From Nostoc sp. UHCC 0702 (GTDB taxonomy: Bacteria; Cyanobacteriota; Cyanobacteriia; Cyanobacteriales; Nostocaceae): a stretch of 64,000 nt of DNA. The position numbers were made by a program, and so were the translations under genes. Positions 1 through 8,602 of this stretch are shown here, piece after piece (positions within the stretch are counted from its first letter, which is position 1; the number at the start of each line of letters is the position of its first letter). Location: positions 6,152,091 to 6,216,090 of the forward strand of contig CP071065.1 of the NCBI GenBank assembly GCA_017164015.1, read 5' to 3'. The notes under the pieces are model-generated. The model ran no database searches. It was not told the DNA's origin and saw nothing but the letters and a program-made list of their open reading frames with translations.

Positions 1-20
1 TTGGCAAGTATGGAAAAAAG

Positions 21-101
21 AGTTAGGAGTTAGGAGTTAGGAGTTAGGAGTTAGGAGTTTGGAGTTTGGAGTTTGGAGTTTGGAGTTTGGAGTTTGGAGT
101 T
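21..101. repeat. Heptamer short tandem repeat (STRR)
   Basis: Runs of GAGTTAG pass into runs of GAGTTTG with a strict 7-base period. This is the short tandemly repeated sequence type known from heterocystous cyanobacteria. The same heptamer recurs around 39104 in the opposite orientation and around 51947. No gene is visible in the first 200 bases. Confidence 0.9.
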
Positions 102-202
102 ATGAATCAGGAATTATCGATTGAATTTAATTTTGAATTCCTAATTTCTTATTTTTAACTCTTAAATCTTAGTTTTTTGTCGTTTTGAGTGCAATAATAC
201 CA

Positions 203-1417
203 ATGTACGATTTTGCTATTGTCGGTGGGGGAATAGTTGGACTGTCTACAGGGATGGCTTTAGGCAAACAATATCCCAATGCACGAATTTTAGTACTAGA
301 AAAAGAAAGTAACTGGGCATTTCATCAAACAGGTAATAATAGTGGAGTCATTCACTCTGGTATTTACTACAAGCCAGGGAGTTTCAAAGCTAAATTTTGC
401 CGTGATGGTAGTCGCTCAATGGTAGAATTCTGCCAAGAGTATGGGATTGAGCATGAAGTTTGTGGCAAAGTCATTGTTGCAACTGAAGAACAACAGCTAC
501 CGCGCCTAGAAAACCTCTACAAACGCGGTTTAGACAATGGTCTAAAAGTTCAAAAAATTAGATCTGAAGAAGTCAAAGAAATTGAACCTCATGTGAGTTG
601 CGTGGGTGGAATTCGGGTATTTTCAACCGGGATTGTGAATTACAAACAAGTTTGTTTAAAATATGCCGAATTAATTCAACAACAGGGGGGAGATTTACGG
701 CTGAATACAAAAGTCCTGAAAATTTCCTCAAGTGGGAAAAATCAGGTACTGGAAACCAACAACGGTAGCTTTGAAACACGCTTTGTGATTAATTGTGCTG
801 GATTGCACAGCGATCGCATTGCTAAACTAGGGGGAGTGGAACCCAGCGCCAAAATCGTCCCCTTCCGGGGAGAATACTACGAACTCACCCCAGAAAAACG
901 CTATTTGGTCAAAACTCTCATTTACCCAGTTCCCAACCCCGATTTTCCCTTCTTGGGTGTCCACTTTACCCGCATGATAGATGGTAGCGTCCACGCCGGG
1001 CCAAATGCAGTTCTCAGCCTCAAACGCGAAGGTTATAAAAAAACCGACTTTAATTTGGCAGATTTTGCTGAAGTCATCACCTACCCTGGTTTTTGGAAAC
1101 TAGCAGCAAAACATGCTGATGAAGGCATTCAAGAAATCATTCGTTCCTTTAGCAAAGCAGCCTTCACCAAAAGTTTGCAACAACTAATTCCGGAAGTCCA
1201 AGCAGAAGATTTAGTACCCACCCATGCAGGTGTCCGCGCTCAAGCTTTGATGAATGATGGCTCTTTAGTGGACGACTTTTTAATCGTTCCGGGTGAAAAC
1301 TCTATCCATGTTTGCAATGCTCCTTCCCCAGCGGCTACTTCTTCTCTGGAAATTGGCAAAGCAATTGTGGCACAAATTCCTCAACAGTCCCATCTTGAGA
1401 CAGCAATAATTGCATAG
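203..1417 (+). CDS. lhgO: FAD-dependent L-2-hydroxyglutarate oxidase-like protein
   Basis: About 404 residues, the usual length of LhgO/L2HGDH flavoproteins of the DAO superfamily, which oxidise L-2-hydroxyglutarate to 2-oxoglutarate. Seen: an N-terminal dinucleotide motif GGGIVG at residues 8-13, the family stretch NNSGVIHSGIYY near residues 45-56, and a C-terminal FAD-contact region ending NAPSPAATSSLEIGK. I chose ATG 203 over the upstream in-frame TTG 185 because the Rossmann fold begins directly after it. It is the first gene of a long co-directional polysaccharide cluster. The family assignment is firm, but the true substrate here is inferred; a role in sugar-acid oxidation for the polymer is an alternative. 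Confidence 0.8.
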   Translation: MYDFAIVGGGIVGLSTGMALGKQYPNARILVLEKESNWAFHQTGNNSGVIHSGIYYKPGSFKAKFCRDGSRSMVEFCQEYGIEHEVCGKVIVATEEQQLPRLENLYKRGLDNGLKVQKIRSEEVKEIEPHVSCVGGIRVFSTGIVNYKQVCLKYAELIQQQGGDLRLNTKVLKISSSGKNQVLETNNGSFETRFVINCAGLHSDRIAKLGGVEPSAKIVPFRGEYYELTPEKRYLVKTLIYPVPNPDFPFLGVHFTRMIDGSVHAGPNAVLSLKREGYKKTDFNLADFAEVITYPGFWKLAAKHADEGIQEIIRSFSKAAFTKSLQQLIPEVQAEDLVPTHAGVRAQALMNDGSLVDDFLIVPGENSIHVCNAPSPAATSSLEIGKAIVAQIPQQSHLETAIIA

Positions 1418-1448
1418 CTTAGTTACTTGCACTCATAAAACATAGACG

Positions 1449-2150
1449 ATGAATAGCTTGGCAAGTAATGGGAGTCGGAACAGAGTTATCACTCCTGCCA
1501 AATTGGCACGCCTAAAAGAAGTTTTCTTAACTACAATATTAGGAAGTCTGCCGACAATTGCTTTAGGAGTCCACTTGCGAAAGCTATTGTATCCTCAGAT
1601 TTTTGACCAATTTGGCAAATTTATTTGCATCGAAACCAGTGTGAAATTTTATGGTACTTCTAATATCCAAATAGGAGATAGAGTCAAAATTTGCAGTGGT
1701 GTTCGGCTCAACAGTCTTGGTGAAGAAAACAATCGCATTACTCTTGGCTCTGGAGTAACTTTGGAACGTGGTGTTGATATTGGTACACTACAAAATTCTT
1801 TCATCGAAATTGGTGAAGCAACATACATCGGTTTGTATACCTGCATTACTGGTTACGGCAACATCAAAATTGGTAAAAACTGTCTAATTGCAGCCCATTC
1901 TGGCATATATGGTAATGGCCATATTTTTGCAGACCCATCACAGACAATTGGCGACCAAGGAGTTACAAGAAAAGGAATTGTCATAGAGGACGACTGTTGG
2001 TTAGGTCATGGAGTTACAGTAATAGATGGTGTCACCATTGGCCGTGGCAGTGTCATCGGAGCTGGAGCAGTTGTTAATAGAGATATTCCTCCTTACTCAA
2101 TAGCAGTTGGTGTACCTGCGAAGGTAATTGCTCAACGAAATCGCATTTAA
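1449..2150 (+). CDS. Hexapeptide-repeat acyltransferase (left-handed beta-helix)
   Basis: A 233-residue member of the WbbJ/LbH acetyltransferase group, predicted to transfer an acyl group, usually acetyl from acetyl-CoA, to a sugar. Seen: repeated [LIV]-G-x4 hexapeptides from about residue 70 to 220, an insertion containing AAHSGIYGNGH that is a likely catalytic-His loop, and the closing signature VGVPAKVI. It lies 31 bases after the flavoprotein gene and probably shares its transcript. Context suggests O- or N-acetylation of a sugar in the heterocyst polysaccharide or its precursor; the acceptor cannot be read from sequence. Confidence 0.85.
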   Translation: MNSLASNGSRNRVITPAKLARLKEVFLTTILGSLPTIALGVHLRKLLYPQIFDQFGKFICIETSVKFYGTSNIQIGDRVKICSGVRLNSLGEENNRITLGSGVTLERGVDIGTLQNSFIEIGEATYIGLYTCITGYGNIKIGKNCLIAAHSGIYGNGHIFADPSQTIGDQGVTRKGIVIEDDCWLGHGVTVIDGVTIGRGSVIGAGAVVNRDIPPYSIAVGVPAKVIAQRNRI

Positions 2151-2167
2151 CTAATACCAATGTAAAA

Positions 2168-2288
2168 GGGATTGGGGATTGGGGATTAGGGACTGGGTAT
2201 TAGGTAAAGAGCCGAAAAATTATGGAATTTGCTCTAAACCCTCCCAAATTTTGCACAATTTCCCAGTACCCAGTACCTAGTAACTAGA
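2168..2288. repeat. Low-complexity GGGATTGGGGATT / CCCAGTACC repeat
   Basis: An intergenic stretch of imperfect GGGGATT/GGGACTGGG units, followed by CCCAGTACC units reading the other way, so it can fold back on itself. The same repeat type recurs at 19833-19900, 34527-34603 and the window end. It fills the gap before the epimerase gene. Confidence 0.7.
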
Positions 2289-2337
2289 GAGAAGAACGGC
2301 GTTCTTCCCACCACTAAACACAGAGGATTTGACCACA

Positions 2338-3366
2338 ATGAAAGTATTGGTAACTGGAACAGAAGGCTATTTAGGTTCATTATTACCTCCTCTGTTAATT
2401 GAACGAGGACACGAAGTTATCGGCGTAGATACAGGTTTCTATAAAGTTGGTTGGCTGTACAACGGTACTGAGGTGACAGCTAAAACTCTCAACAAAGATA
2501 TCCGTCACATCGCCCCAGAAGATTTAGAAGGTGTCGAGGCTGTAGTTCACATGGCCGAACTTTCCAACGACCCGACAGGACAATTAGCACCCAATATCAC
2601 CTATGAAATTAATCATTTAGGTTCAGTTCGCCTAGCTAACCTCGCTAAAACAATGGGTGTGCGTCGCTTCGTCTATATGTCTTCGTGTAGTGTCTATGGT
2701 GTGGCTACCGAAGGTGATGTTACAGAAGAATCTCCTATCAATCCTCAAACAGCCTACGCAGAATGTAAAACTCTTGTAGAACGAGATGTCACACTACTAG
2801 CAGATGATGATTTCTCTCCTACTTTTATGCGGAATGCTACTGCTTTTGGTGCTTCTCCCAGAATGCGGTTTGATATTGTATTAAACAACTTGGCAGGGTT
2901 AGCATGGACTAGTAAAGAAATCAAAATGACTAGTGATGGTACACCTTGGCGGCCATTAGTCCATGCACTAGATATTTGTAAGGCTATTGTCTGCGCCTTA
3001 GAAGCACCACGCGACATTGTACATAACCAAATCTTCAATGTTGGGGATACAGCTAACAATTACCGCGTCAAAGAAATCGCGGAAATTATTGCTGATATTT
3101 TCCCAGGTTGTAAATTGTCCTTTGGTGATAACGGTGCAGATAACCGCAGCTATCGGGTATCTTTCGAGAAAATTAACGCCATTTTACCCGGATTTAAATC
3201 TGATTGGAATGCTGAACGCGGTGCCAGACAGCTATTTAATTTATTCAGTCAAATTGATATGACTGAAGATACTTTCTTCTTTAGAGGATTTACAAGGTTA
3301 AAACAGCTAGAGTACTTAATTCGTACTGAGCAAATTGACCAAAATTTCTTCTGGAGTAAAAAGTAG
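2338..3366 (+). CDS. NAD-dependent nucleotide-sugar epimerase/dehydratase
   Basis: An extended short-chain dehydrogenase of about 342 residues. Seen: N-terminal NAD motif GTEGYLG, the SSCSVYG stretch holding the catalytic Ser region near residue 115, and YAECK as the YxxxK catalytic pair near residue 140. ATG 2338 is preferred over TTG 2329 because AGAGGA at 2322-2327 is placed correctly for it. The family interconverts or dehydrates UDP-, GDP- or dTDP/CDP-sugars. Its neighbours (RfbC-like epimerase, glycosyltransferases) support making a precursor for the envelope polysaccharide. The C-terminal 40 residues go beyond the core fold and I do not recognise them. The exact reaction is unknown. 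Confidence 0.85.
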   Translation: MKVLVTGTEGYLGSLLPPLLIERGHEVIGVDTGFYKVGWLYNGTEVTAKTLNKDIRHIAPEDLEGVEAVVHMAELSNDPTGQLAPNITYEINHLGSVRLANLAKTMGVRRFVYMSSCSVYGVATEGDVTEESPINPQTAYAECKTLVERDVTLLADDDFSPTFMRNATAFGASPRMRFDIVLNNLAGLAWTSKEIKMTSDGTPWRPLVHALDICKAIVCALEAPRDIVHNQIFNVGDTANNYRVKEIAEIIADIFPGCKLSFGDNGADNRSYRVSFEKINAILPGFKSDWNAERGARQLFNLFSQIDMTEDTFFFRGFTRLKQLEYLIRTEQIDQNFFWSKK

Positions 3367-3394
3367 ATTGGTTAACTGCACAAGCACCTAGCCT

Positions 3395-3490
3395 TGGCGA
3401 TTATAAATCGCGGCTACACAAACAAAGTCCGCCTACGCGGACTAATACAAAATCAAGGTTTTAACCCGCGCAGGCGGATTAAGCCTGTGT
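3395..3490. repeat. Cyanobacterial intergenic hairpin repeat
   Basis: Contains the perfect hairpin AGTCCGC-CTAC-GCGGACT (3426-3443), flanked by CGGCTACACAAACAA and by AACCCGCGCAGGCGG. The same words occur in degenerate form inside the two miniature elements at 36928 and 38941, but the terminal inverted repeats of those elements are not evident here. Confidence 0.65.
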
Positions 3491-3581
3491 GCAAGATATT
3501 AGATTTACTTTTGAAACAACCGTCATTAGTCATTTGTTTTATTGGTATCACAAATGACTAATGACTAATGACAACCAACCA

Positions 3582-4610
3582 ATGAATAAACTACTAACCA
3601 TTGCCATTCCTACTTACAATCGTGCCGAGTTACTGGATAAACAGTTAGCATGGCTGGCTCAAGCTATCAAAGGCTTTGAATCTGAATGCGAGATTTTAGT
3701 TTCTGATAATTGTTCTACTGATAATACTCAAGAGATAATTAAAAAGTGGCAAAATCATCTTAGTAATTTCACTTTTAAAATCAATAAACATCCGGAAAAT
3801 TTAGGCGTTATGAGAAATATTATGTACTGCCTAAATTCAGCAACAACAAAATATGTCTGGACAATAGGCGATGATGACCCAATTCAGGATAGAGCCATTA
3901 CTTATGTAGTTAATAAAATCAAAGAACATGAAGATTTATCATTAATATTCCTCAATTTTTCTGGAAGAAATAAAATTACTGGTGAAGCCGTACATCCACC
4001 GACAATAGCCGATAACCGCTGGTTTGACGCTGACGCTGAAGAAGCTTTTGGTAATGGCAAAGCTATATTTGAACATTGTTTTTCCAAAAGTGTCGGTGCA
4101 GTTATTTTTCTCACTGCTACAATCTACCGTACTGACCTAGTAAAACGTGCTTTGCAAATTTGGCCAGATGCCGCCAATAACTGGATATCTTTAGCATATT
4201 TAGCAGGTTATTGTGCTGCTCATGGTACTGTAATTGTCACAAAAGAGACTTATTTAGAATGTATTATTGGTGTGAGTTATTGGCAGAAAGAGCCAAAGTC
4301 AGCACTATTAATGCAATACAAACACATACCTGAAGTTATTTTAAAACTTGAGGAAAATGGATATTCTAAGCATTTTTGTAGGCGGATGCTTTTACAGAAT
4401 TCCAAAGATGTTAGCTGGAAAGTTTTCTTAGGTGCTTTGAGAAGATGGCCGGTATCTGCCATTAAGACAGTAGTTCCTTTTTTGGCTTTAGTCAGCATTT
4501 CAGCTTTTGATATCGTGGCTTTTAAAGAGTTGAAATTTTCCGAATTAAATGAAGTATCAGCCGAAGAAATACGTTCTCGACATGATAGCGATCGCTCCCT
4601 AAATCGATAA
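3582..4610 (+). CDS. Family 2 glycosyltransferase
   Basis: About 342 residues with a GT-A fold. Seen: the N-terminal TIAIPTYNRAELL nucleotide-binding start, VSDNCSTDNT near residue 45, and the metal-binding GDDDP acidic triplet near residue 95. Homologues of this type begin just before LLTIAIPTYNR, so ATG 3582 is preferred to the upstream ATG 3561, which lies in an ATGACTA repeat. It should transfer one sugar of the polysaccharide repeat unit in the cytoplasm; donor and acceptor are unknown. The C-terminal third carries a hydrophobic stretch that may contact the membrane. Confidence 0.85.
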   Translation: MNKLLTIAIPTYNRAELLDKQLAWLAQAIKGFESECEILVSDNCSTDNTQEIIKKWQNHLSNFTFKINKHPENLGVMRNIMYCLNSATTKYVWTIGDDDPIQDRAITYVVNKIKEHEDLSLIFLNFSGRNKITGEAVHPPTIADNRWFDADAEEAFGNGKAIFEHCFSKSVGAVIFLTATIYRTDLVKRALQIWPDAANNWISLAYLAGYCAAHGTVIVTKETYLECIIGVSYWQKEPKSALLMQYKHIPEVILKLEENGYSKHFCRRMLLQNSKDVSWKVFLGALRRWPVSAIKTVVPFLALVSISAFDIVAFKELKFSELNEVSAEEIRSRHDSDRSLNR

Positions 4611-4632
4611 ATCAAAATAAGGCTTTTATTTT

Positions 4633-5496
4633 ATGGTTAACAGCATTCAAGATAAAATTTTTTCACTTAACTATGAGTTAAATTATAGAGCTAGACTTTT
4701 ACAACATGCCAACAATTTACCTGCACTAGAAAGACGCGATCGCGTAATTATTGACTCTCTTAAAACTGAAGGCATTTATATTACAAATCTTGCAGAATTG
4801 GGATTCAATTCTACCCCACAATTGCTTGATGCTGCTAACAGTTTATTACCAAGTATGGGAACAAATAACTACAGCGAATCAGATGAACATCCGCCGGAAA
4901 TTTGCATAGTTACAGAATTACCAGAATTCTATAACTGGGGAAAAGAACAAAGGCTACTCAATGTCATTGAAAATTATATTGGTCTTCCTGTTGCCTATCA
5001 TGGTGTACATTTACGCAAAGATTTCCCCAATAAAGACCAGTTTGCCACACTGCTATGGCATAGAGATATAGAAGACCGTCGAGTCGTAAAAATCATCGTC
5101 TACCTGCATGATATAGAAGAAAAGCATGGGCCTTTTGAATACGTGCCATTGCATCATACCTCCATACATCAACTTAATTATTACCGAATTAAGCACAAAA
5201 TTAAAAACTCAGGAGGAATCAACGATGAAACGCTAAATCAAATTGTACCCAAATCAGCTTGGAAACCATGTCCAGGGCCAGCAGGTACAGTGATTATTGC
5301 TGATACGAGAAAACTTTTACATCATGGCACTCTTCGGACTCAAGAACGGTCAACACTATTTTTTGCCTACACTGCTAACCCCCCCAAGCAACCACATCTT
5401 TGTACACACTTCTGGGATGATACATATCCGAAACCAGAGTTTTATAGAAAATCCAATGAAGTCAAAGTCAGGACATCACCCATCTTAATGAACTAA
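4633..5496 (+). CDS. PhyH-like Fe(II)/2-oxoglutarate dioxygenase, copy 1
   Basis: 287 residues resembling the phytanoyl-CoA dioxygenase superfamily. Seen: the HxD iron pair WHRD (H143, D145), a distal His in LHHGT near residue 231, and a following arginine (TLRTQERS) that would hold 2-oxoglutarate. The facial triad therefore looks complete. It is paralogous over its whole length to the next gene and separated from it by only 12 bases. A role in hydroxylating or otherwise oxidising a sugar or lipid intermediate of the polysaccharide is inferred from position only. Confidence 0.8.
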   Translation: MVNSIQDKIFSLNYELNYRARLLQHANNLPALERRDRVIIDSLKTEGIYITNLAELGFNSTPQLLDAANSLLPSMGTNNYSESDEHPPEICIVTELPEFYNWGKEQRLLNVIENYIGLPVAYHGVHLRKDFPNKDQFATLLWHRDIEDRRVVKIIVYLHDIEEKHGPFEYVPLHHTSIHQLNYYRIKHKIKNSGGINDETLNQIVPKSAWKPCPGPAGTVIIADTRKLLHHGTLRTQERSTLFFAYTANPPKQPHLCTHFWDDTYPKPEFYRKSNEVKVRTSPILMN

Positions 5497-5508
5497 GGTA
5501 GTCATGCT

Positions 5509-6339
5509 GTGCTGAAAATAATTGAAGATAAAATATCGGCATTGAATTCTGAGTTAGGTTATAGATTAGCACTTTGGCAGCATAAGAAAAATTTACCTGT
5601 CTTGGAAGGACGCGATCGCCTGATTCTTGATACTCTTAAAAAAGAGGGAGTTTACGTTACAACACTCACCGAATTAGGATTACCATCTAACTCAGAATTA
5701 CTCCAGGCTGCTAATAGTCAATTGACTACAATGTTAGCAGCCGATACCAACCAAAACCAAAACTTGCCGCAAATTTCTACAGTTACAGATTTACCAGAAT
5801 TTGCTAGTTGGGGAAGTCAAAAAAGACTCCTCAACATCATTGAAAATTACATCGGTCTTCCCGTCGCTTTTCAAGGTGTACATCTCCGTAAAGATTTACC
5901 CAATCAAAATCAATTTGGCACCTTGTTATGGCATAAAGATTCTGAAGACCGCAAAATGGTTAAAGTCATCATTTACTTGACCGATGTAGAAGAAGAACAG
6001 GGGCCTTTTGAATACATTCCGGTATCTTTAACCTCTTTCCCCGCTTTCAATTCTTATCAAATTGATTACAAGCTATGGCAGTCCGGATATTTGGGTATCA
6101 ATGATGAACAACTAAAAAAAATCATTCCCAAATCAGCTTGGAAATCTTGCCCAGGCCCAGCGGGTACAGTTATTATTACAGACCCCAGAACTGCTTTACA
6201 TCATGGTACTTTGCGTTCACAAGAAAGGTCAGCATTATTTTTTGTTTACACCGCCAACCCTCCCAAACGACCAGAACTTTGTACGCAATATTGGGATCAT
6301 ACATATGCCAGACCAGATGTAGTTAAAATTCCTGTTTAG
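5509..6339 (+). CDS. PhyH-like Fe(II)/2-oxoglutarate dioxygenase, copy 2
   Basis: 276 residues starting at a GTG preceded by AAGGTAG. It is a tandem duplicate of the gene before it, sharing the opening (ALNSELGYR versus SLNYELNYR), WHKDSEDR with H142 and D144, GPFEYIPV, and LHHGTLRSQERS with the distal His and Arg. The iron site is intact in both copies, so neither looks like a pseudogene. Divergence sits mainly in the middle and C-terminus, which suggests different substrates or successive steps. The reaction is not known from sequence. Confidence 0.8.
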   Translation: MLKIIEDKISALNSELGYRLALWQHKKNLPVLEGRDRLILDTLKKEGVYVTTLTELGLPSNSELLQAANSQLTTMLAADTNQNQNLPQISTVTDLPEFASWGSQKRLLNIIENYIGLPVAFQGVHLRKDLPNQNQFGTLLWHKDSEDRKMVKVIIYLTDVEEEQGPFEYIPVSLTSFPAFNSYQIDYKLWQSGYLGINDEQLKKIIPKSAWKSCPGPAGTVIITDPRTALHHGTLRSQERSALFFVYTANPPKRPELCTQYWDHTYARPDVVKIPV

Positions 6340-6411
6340 TGAGTTTTCTGGTGTAGATACTAAGCAACTGCTAATTATTTTCTGTACTCAACATTCATCT
6401 CGGCGAAATTC

Positions 6412-6981
6412 ATGATTTTTACCTCTACAGAACTCAAAGACGCATTCATCATTGACTTAGAAGAAAAACCAGATCACCGTGGTTTTTTTGCTCGTGCTTT
6501 CTGCGCTCAAGAATTTGAAGCACAAGGTTTAAAGCCAATAGTTGCCCAATGTAACCTTTCTTTCAACTACAAAAAAGGTACACTGCGGGGAATGCACTAT
6601 CAACTTACTCCAGCAGCAGAAACAAAATTAATTCGCTGCACTAAAGGTGCTATTTATGACGTAATTATTGATATGCGTCCTGAATCACCTACATTTTTAT
6701 CACACATCGGTGTAGAATTAACCGCAGAAAATCGTCGCGCTTTGTATGTGCCAGAAATGTTTGCTCACGGCTATCAAGCACTCACAGATGAAACTGAAGT
6801 AGTGTATCAAGTAGGTGAATTTTATACACCAGGATATGAGCGTGGTCTACGCTATGATGACCCATTTTTTAACATTGAATGGCCATTGGAAGTGACAGTA
6901 ATTTCTGAAAAGGATTTAAATTGGCCGTTGTTAGAAACCATTCTTATTGGCACTCCAGATCCTGTAGAAGTAACTGTATGA
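6412..6981 (+). CDS. rfbC: dTDP-4-dehydrorhamnose 3,5-epimerase-like protein
   Basis: 189 residues, the usual size of RmlC/RfbC cupins. Seen: DHRGFFAR near residue 22, the catalytic RGMHYQ near residue 60, the AHGYQAL strand near residue 122, and the YTPGYERGLRYDDP region carrying the family tyrosine. RmlC enzymes epimerise C3 and C5 of a 4-keto-6-deoxy nucleotide sugar. No RmlA, RmlB or RmlD is present in the window, so a CDP- or other 4-keto sugar could be the substrate. The enzyme class is secure; dTDP specificity is not. Confidence 0.85.
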   Translation: MIFTSTELKDAFIIDLEEKPDHRGFFARAFCAQEFEAQGLKPIVAQCNLSFNYKKGTLRGMHYQLTPAAETKLIRCTKGAIYDVIIDMRPESPTFLSHIGVELTAENRRALYVPEMFAHGYQALTDETEVVYQVGEFYTPGYERGLRYDDPFFNIEWPLEVTVISEKDLNWPLLETILIGTPDPVEVTV

Positions 6982-6984
6982 AAA

Positions 6985-7044
6985 AGCAGGGGAGATGAGG
7001 GAGCAGGGGAGCAGAGGAGCAGGGGAGCAGGGGAGATGAGGGAG
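6985..7044. repeat. GAGCAGGG octamer repeat
   Basis: Short run of GAGCAGGG units mixed with GAGATGAG between the epimerase and dehydrogenase genes. The same unit forms longer arrays at 47664-47730 and 55292-55375 and appears inside the ATPase gene at 53320. Confidence 0.8.
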
Positions 7045-7107
7045 AAAGAACTCCTAACTCCGCGCTTCAGCATTCAGCACTAGATAATAAATAGAGGAAA
7101 TTAGTTA

Positions 7108-8421
7108 ATGATTATTATTGATAAAGCTTTACAAGCACGCGCGGCAGCAGGTAATCCTATCAAAGTGGGGATGATTGGCGCTGGTTTTATGGGTCGAGGT
7201 ATTGCCAATCAAATTATCAATTCGGTTCCGGGAATGGAGTTAGTTGCTATCTTCAACCGTGACATAGAAGCCGCTAAAAGAGCTTATTCAGAAGCGGGAA
7301 TCGAGGATATGCAAGTTGTGACAACCACCAGCGAATTAGAAGATGCGATCGCTCTTGGTAAATATGCAGTCACCGAAGATGCTAATTTACTCTGCCGCGC
7401 TCTTGGTATCGAAGCCATTATTGAAGTCACCGGCGCAGTTGAATTTGGCGCTCATATCGTCATGGAAGCGATCGCTCATTGCAAGCATGTAATTATGATG
7501 AATGCTGAACTCGACGGTACTATCGGCCCCATCCTCAAAGTCTATGCTGACAAAGCAGGAGTGATTCTCACCGCCTGTGATGGCGACCAGCCAGGGGTGG
7601 AAATGAATCTTTACCGATTTGTCAAAAGTATTGGTCTGATTCCGCTGTTGTGCGGTAACATTAAAGGACTCCAAGACCCCTATCGCAATCCTACGACCCA
7701 GGAAGCATTTGCTAAGCGTTGGGGTCAAAAGGCTCACATGGTGACAAGTTTTGCCGATGGCACAAAAATATCCTTTGAGCAGGCGATCGTTGCCAACGCC
7801 ACAGGGATGAAAGTTGCCAAGCGGGGAATGTTGGGATATGACTTCACCGGTCATGTTGATGAAATGACCCACATGTATGATGTTGAACAACTCAAGCAGC
7901 TGGGCGGCATTGTTGATTATGTAGTTGGTGCAAAACCAGGCCCCGGCGTGTTTGTATTTGCGACTCACGACGACCCCAAGCAACGCCACTACCTCAATTT
8001 ATACAAGTTAGGTGAAGGCCCCCTGTATAGTTTCTATACTCCTTATCACCTCTGTCATTTTGAAGTCCCACTGTCTGTTGCTCGTGCTGTACTGTTTGGT
8101 GATGCTGTGATGGCTCCCATAGCAGGCCCGTTAGTAGATGTAGTCACCACAGCTAAAATCGACCTGAAAGCAGGAGAAACCCTCGATGGTATTGGCTACT
8201 ACATGACCTATGGACAGTGTGAAAATTCTGACATTGTGCAACAGCAAAAACTTTTACCAATGGGTTTAGCTGAAGGATGCCGCCTCAAACGAGATATTCC
8301 TCGCGATCAAGTCCTGACTTATGATGATGTAGAGTTGCCTTCTGGTAGACTTTGTGACCAACTCCGAGCCGAGCAAAATGCTTACTTTGCTTCAGAAAAA
8401 GTTTTGGCAGTGGTTGGTTAA
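7108..8421 (+). CDS. NAD(P)-dependent oxidoreductase with SAF domain
   Basis: 437 residues, related to homoserine dehydrogenase-like and Gfo/Idh-like proteins. Seen: Rossmann motif VGMIGAGFMGRGIANQ at residues 20-36, a second part with GDQPGVEMNLYRF near residue 160, and a C-terminal SAF-type segment (GCRLKRDIPRDQVLTYDDV) near residues 390-415. SAF domains occur in sialic acid synthases, AFPs and related sugar-acid enzymes. Placement next to the RfbC-like gene suggests oxidation or reduction of a polysaccharide precursor. A homologue occupies the HEP island of Anabaena as I recall it. The substrate is unknown. Confidence 0.75.
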   Translation: MIIIDKALQARAAAGNPIKVGMIGAGFMGRGIANQIINSVPGMELVAIFNRDIEAAKRAYSEAGIEDMQVVTTTSELEDAIALGKYAVTEDANLLCRALGIEAIIEVTGAVEFGAHIVMEAIAHCKHVIMMNAELDGTIGPILKVYADKAGVILTACDGDQPGVEMNLYRFVKSIGLIPLLCGNIKGLQDPYRNPTTQEAFAKRWGQKAHMVTSFADGTKISFEQAIVANATGMKVAKRGMLGYDFTGHVDEMTHMYDVEQLKQLGGIVDYVVGAKPGPGVFVFATHDDPKQRHYLNLYKLGEGPLYSFYTPYHLCHFEVPLSVARAVLFGDAVMAPIAGPLVDVVTTAKIDLKAGETLDGIGYYMTYGQCENSDIVQQQKLLPMGLAEGCRLKRDIPRDQVLTYDDVELPSGRLCDQLRAEQNAYFASEKVLAVVG

Positions 8422-8512
8422 TATCACACATATTGCACCAAAAAAGTAGGGCTTTGCCCACCATACATGTATTTCAAAATTAAAATAGGAGTCTTAATAT
8501 TGCACCAAAAAA

Positions 8513-8542
8513 GTAGGGTGGGCATTACAATGCCCACCCTAC
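8513..8542. terminator. Perfect inverted repeat, possible terminator
   Basis: GTAGGGTGGGCATT (8513-8526) is followed after two bases by its perfect complement AATGCCCACCCTAC (8529-8542). There is no adjoining T-run, but TTTTTTT follows about 20 bases later. A partial copy of the preceding words (CACCAAAAAAGTAGGG) lies at 8437. It may end transcription from the dehydrogenase gene or may only be a dispersed repeat. Confidence 0.45.
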
Positions 8543-8602
8543 AAGCAACGAACTACTAGGATTTTTTTCGTGATTAATCTCTGAATAAATAATATTGCTC
8601 AT

